Below are positions 60,727 through 64,000 of a DNA stretch of 64,000 bases, one piece after another. The stretch lies in assembly GCA_023213395.1 (NCBI GenBank), contig CM041465.1, forward strand, positions 196,733,741 through 196,797,740, written 5' to 3'. This DNA comes from Cycas panzhihuaensis. Taxonomy: Eukaryota > Cycadophyta. The notes under the pieces were generated by a model. It was not told where the DNA came from, did no database searches, and saw only the letters and a program-made list of their open reading frames with translations. A program made the position numbers and the translations under genes. Within the stretch, counting starts at the first letter, position 1; each line of letters starts with the position of its first letter.

Positions 60727-60967
60727 TGTCTAAATAGAATGCTTACTTGGAGTGCTTTTAGAGTGCTTGCTTGGAGTGCTTACTTGAAGTATCTTTAGAG
60801 TGCTTACTTTGAGTGATTTTGGAGTGCTAAAATGTAATGCTAATAAGTGAGTGAGGACACTAGATATTGCTCTGATCCAACTATTTTTTTCTCACTTTTA
60901 CAATGGGCTTTTAAGCCTTATAAAAAGAAGGAAGAAAATTTCTTCACTTTTTTTTTTAATTTAGCGT
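60727..60967. repeat. 241-bp tandem copy of a B-leader segment
   Basis: It starts tgtctaaatagaatgcttac at 60727 and again tgtctaaatagaatacttac at 60968. Both contain the 'ggagtgctt' cluster, the 'gtgagtgaggacac' block and the 'ttataaaaagaaggaag' block. The first copy is cut after a T-run and a few extra bases ('tttagcgt'). Confidence 0.85.
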
Positions 60968-62076
60968 TGTCTAAATAGAATACTTACTCGGAGTGCTTTT
61001 GGAGCGCTTGCTTGGAGTGCTTACTTGAAGTGTCTATAGAGTGTCTACTTTGAGTGATTTTGGAGTGCTAAAATGCAATGCTAATAAGTGAGTGAGGACA
61101 CTGGATATTGCTCTGATCCAGTTGTTTTTTTCTCACTTTTACAATGGGCTTTTAAGCCTTATAAAAAGAAGGAAGAAAATTTCTTCACTTTTTTTTTTAA
61201 TACAAAAAAAAAACTAATCTTCACTAAATTAGCAATAACTATCTCCCACAATGACGAAATAGAGTGCTAGTTTTTGTGCTACAAACTAGACTCAAAGCTT
61301 CATCTTCATGAAGTGAAATCAGGTCCAAATGAGTTCTGAAAAGTTTTTGGCAACCCCGCAAAGTTAGGATATCATATTTTTCTAAAATTCTTACTAAAAA
61401 TAACTATTGTTCATTAAAATAGCAATAACTTCCTCATACGACATCAAAATTGGGTGCTGATTTTTGTGCTGGAAAGTAGACTCATGGCTTCATCTTTGAC
61501 AGTTGGAATCACATCAATTAGAGATCTATAAAAAATTTTGTAGACCTATAAAGTTTAGCAAGCAAAATTTATTTCTGCAGAAATTTCAGCTTGCTAATAT
61601 CTCATTAACACATGATACCATATGAAATTTTCATTATTTTTTTTATCACCAAGGTCCCAATATGGGCAAGGTGAGAGCATACAATTATGGATATTTTAAA
61701 TGGCTCAAAATTATTTTAAAAAAGTGGATAAAACCTCCACTTACAATCATTCTTCTAAAAGCTAGAAAATTTTCAACAGCATTTCCCCGTGTTAAATAGA
61801 TAAAATGAGGGGAAAGAAAAGAAGAATGAGATAACATGAATGACTACCAAAGGATTGGAATCTTTGATCCTTGCAACCCCTTGTATTATGCTTTCAAACT
61901 TGAAAACGAGAAAGGGAAAGCAAACAATACGAAATATGTTATGATAATAACTTTAAAATGTTTCTAAATCCACTTTCACAATCTCCTTCACCACATGAAT
62001 TATGGGGGAGAAGGAAGTGATGGCTCCATTGCAAGTTCAAGTGAGGAATATGAAGGAAGTAAGATCTGATACCACT
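60968..62076 (-). mobile_element. Duplicated B leader with PBS
   Basis: A second, nearly identical version of about 58890-59994, ending in the PBS (gatctgatacca, 62063-62074). It arose by tandem duplication of the right part of the chimera together with flanking U sequence, not by a new insertion, because the U flank is duplicated with it. Confidence 0.85.
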
Positions 62077-62162
62077 TGTCACAGGTTGCCATTACACCAA
62101 AAGCCTAAGGGCGATTTGGGAAGAGGGCTTCCTCGGGATAGTTAGCACCACATGCTCTAACA
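62077..62162 (-). repeat. Family A LTR, duplicated copy (86 bp)
   Basis: It begins TGTCACAGGTTGCCATTAC and ends TGCTCTAACA. It is followed by gaagtaggag (62163), the same junction as at 60081, so it is the duplicated 5' LTR. Confidence 0.85.
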
Positions 62163-62670
62163 GAAGTAGGAGTAACAACTGTAGATTTTTACCTATATTA
62201 ACCCTATGTTGTATTAAAATAAAATTATTTTTTAAAATTTATTAGAGTTTGATTAACATCCCCTTGATAGAAAATTAGTAATCACATGGATAGTTATAAG
62301 TGACCAAGGATTAAGTCCATAACAGATTTAAAATCACATTTATTTTTTTTAGTTTATTTTTCAAATAGCATACATGGATGTTTTCATCCATATCTCAAGC
62401 TATAAGTGTTGAATTGCAGCATTGTCTAATATTGTGAAATCATGGTTCAAAATACTTCATCATGAATTATAAGTTGAGGTAATCTAATGCCATCTTAATA
62501 GAGATATTTCAGTTCAAAGTTGAAGCATTATTTTGAGTCATATGAGAAATTTATGAAAGTTCATTTTTTGCAAGCAAGTTCTCCTTTTTTCTATCGATTT
62601 GTTGAACATAAGGGAAGTCATGTTTAAACCCTAGAAGTACATAGCAAAAATAATTTTGTTCAAAAGCAGC
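62163..62670 (+). mobile_element. Unit U, copy 2, noncoding part (duplicated version)
   Basis: This parallels 60081-60588 and 50371-50890. It has no ORF. The 'aagttgaggtaatctaatgc' and 'caagcaagttctcctttt' stretches are shared by all copies. Confidence 0.75.
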
Positions 62671-64000
62671 CATGGAAGAGAATGGCTTAGTCATATTCAT
62701 ACATGAGAGGAATGAATATTACTTAAAAGATATGCTCTTACCGATACCTAAGTGTAATGAAATTACTATTGTTGGACAATTAGAATAAAAAGTATATTTA
62801 TGTGCAAAAGATTATGTGTCATTATTACTAATGGATATGATGTTCCTAATAATGAAGAAAAAATATGAATCTTAAGAAGAATAATAAATAATTAATTATC
62901 ATTATTCTTACTACATTAGATAAAGTTATTCTTCCTTCAACATATCATTTTGTTATTTCTATAGTTCATCATGTTAGAACTCCTAAAGAATCTTGAAACA
63001 TTTTAAAAGATACATTTGAAATGACTCCTGAAGAGATATAATAGTTTGTTGAAAAGATAAATAAGATTATTGATGATTGTGATATAGGTAATGATGATAG
63101 CATTGAATCTGGTAAAACTACTGCTAGCACCTTTGATGAGATAATTTTATAACTACTACTCGCACCTTTGATGAGATAATTGATGAAACTACTGCTACTA
63201 TTAAGAATGTTGAGAATGATAAACCTATTACTAAGCATGTTGAGTATGATGAAACTACTGAAATATCTATCGATGATTATGGTTAAGGAATTCAAAATAA
63301 TATTGTTGAAGAAATAATTCAAGATATGGAAGATTTATTACTTATTCCTATAGATGGTCCTAGTACTTCAAATGAAATTGAATATAAATCTAATAGTCCT
63401 ATTGAAGATGAGTCTAGTGATTTATTTTTATCTGTTGATTCAAATTCAAGTGATGTTCCTGTTTTAAGTATTAATTCAAGTTTAAATTGTTTAATTAATG
63501 AGGGAATTTTTTAAAATGATGAAAGTATATAAATTACTAATGAGCCTAATCCAACCAAAGCCAAAAATATTGAAGCAGAAGTTCATGAAATAAATGTTTT
63601 GAGAAGGGTACTGCAAGAGTTACATCAAAGTCAGAAAGAATCTACTATGATTTGCTACAATATTCAAAACACTATACATGTAATAAAGAACCTAGGTTTG
63701 CAAAGAAGAATGAAATATATTAAGATCAAGTATCGTTATTACATTCCAAAGTGAACAGAAAGAAAAGAATTTGCAAATCAAATTGAAGAACCAGCTTTAG
63801 AAGCTGAAGATTTTATCCCAAAATTTGAAAAACTTATTGGATATATTGATCAAGAAGAAGAATTCATATAAGATATTGATGTTTATTTTACAGATAATTC
63901 TAATGGTGTTGATTCTTCTATTGATGTTTTACTTTCATTTCTTAATATTGATTCAATTAATGATAATTGCTCATGTGTTGAGGAAAATGAAGATAAATAA
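62671..64000 (+). pseudogene. Gag-RNase H fusion frame, U copy 2
   Basis: From ATG 62671 (MEENGLVIFIHERNEY), IPKCNE and YLCAKDYVS (about 62790-62820) give the Gag N-terminus. A decayed middle follows. Then comes an open stretch (63326-63514) with GPSTSNEIEY and ESSDLFLSVDSNSSDVPVL. The RNase H-like tail has VLQELHQSQKES (about 63606-63642) and MKYIKIKYRYYIPK near 63711-63750. It extends about 130 bp beyond the end of copy 1 with an acidic tail (DSSIDVLLSFLNIDSIN) and stops at a TAA at 63998-64000. Early frameshifts and stops make it non-functional. Confidence 0.6.

Overview
This is AT-rich plant nuclear DNA that consists almost entirely of degenerate LTR retrotransposons inserted into one another. 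The signs are tRNA-iMet-type primer-binding sites (TGGTATCAGA-like), polypurine tracts, TG...CA long terminal repeats (LTRs), short target-site duplications (TSDs), and Ty1/copia proteins in the order gag, CCHC knuckle, protease, integrase, RT, RNase H. I found no intact host gene, tRNA, rRNA or CRISPR array. Every large coding region is broken by stops and frameshifts. This looks like a gene-poor, probably pericentromeric, block of a flowering plant; I cannot name the species. Family letters (A to L, U) are mine.

Layout. 1-6296: minus-strand copia remnants (leader plus LTR of family B, LTR of L, leader plus LTR of F) and 1.6 kb of unassigned DNA. 6297-20914: copia element E (minus), split by a complete 7.5-kb copia element D1 (7711-15215, TSD tccat). 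21351-25019: D3, a D relative lacking its 5' half, abutting 25020. 25020-44311: the plus-strand copia element H, split into three pieces by element I (26218-29954) and by the Ty3/gypsy-like element G (30771-44235, TSD cttac). G is itself split by complete copia element D2 (36272-43832). 44312-48864: copia element J (minus). 48865-49159: LTR of K (plus). 49959-64000: two tandem copies of a plus-strand unit U that encodes a copia Gag N-terminus joined to an RNase H tail. The second copy is interrupted by a 7.6-kb chimeric element (52470-60080, TSD gaagt), and part of that junction is tandemly duplicated (about 58.9-60.7 kb to 60.7-62.8 kb).

The two most striking items are these. (1) Element I has LTRs but no gag or pol. 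It carries, in its own transcription orientation, a degenerate cDNA-like fragment of the spliceosomal helicase BRR2 and a BRCT-domain fragment of the DNA-repair scaffold XRCC1: a retrotransposon that captured pieces of two unrelated host genes. (2) The 52470-60080 element has 86-bp TRIM-like LTRs at both ends but encloses a copia genome of another family, with that family's own 298-bp LTR lying inside. The two join exactly at the shared primer-binding site, as expected if a single-LTR copia circle or cDNA recombined with a TRIM.

Most boundaries rest on hand comparison of repeats inside the window. LTR ends supported by TSDs are reliable to a base or two. Domain limits inside decayed polyproteins are approximate.
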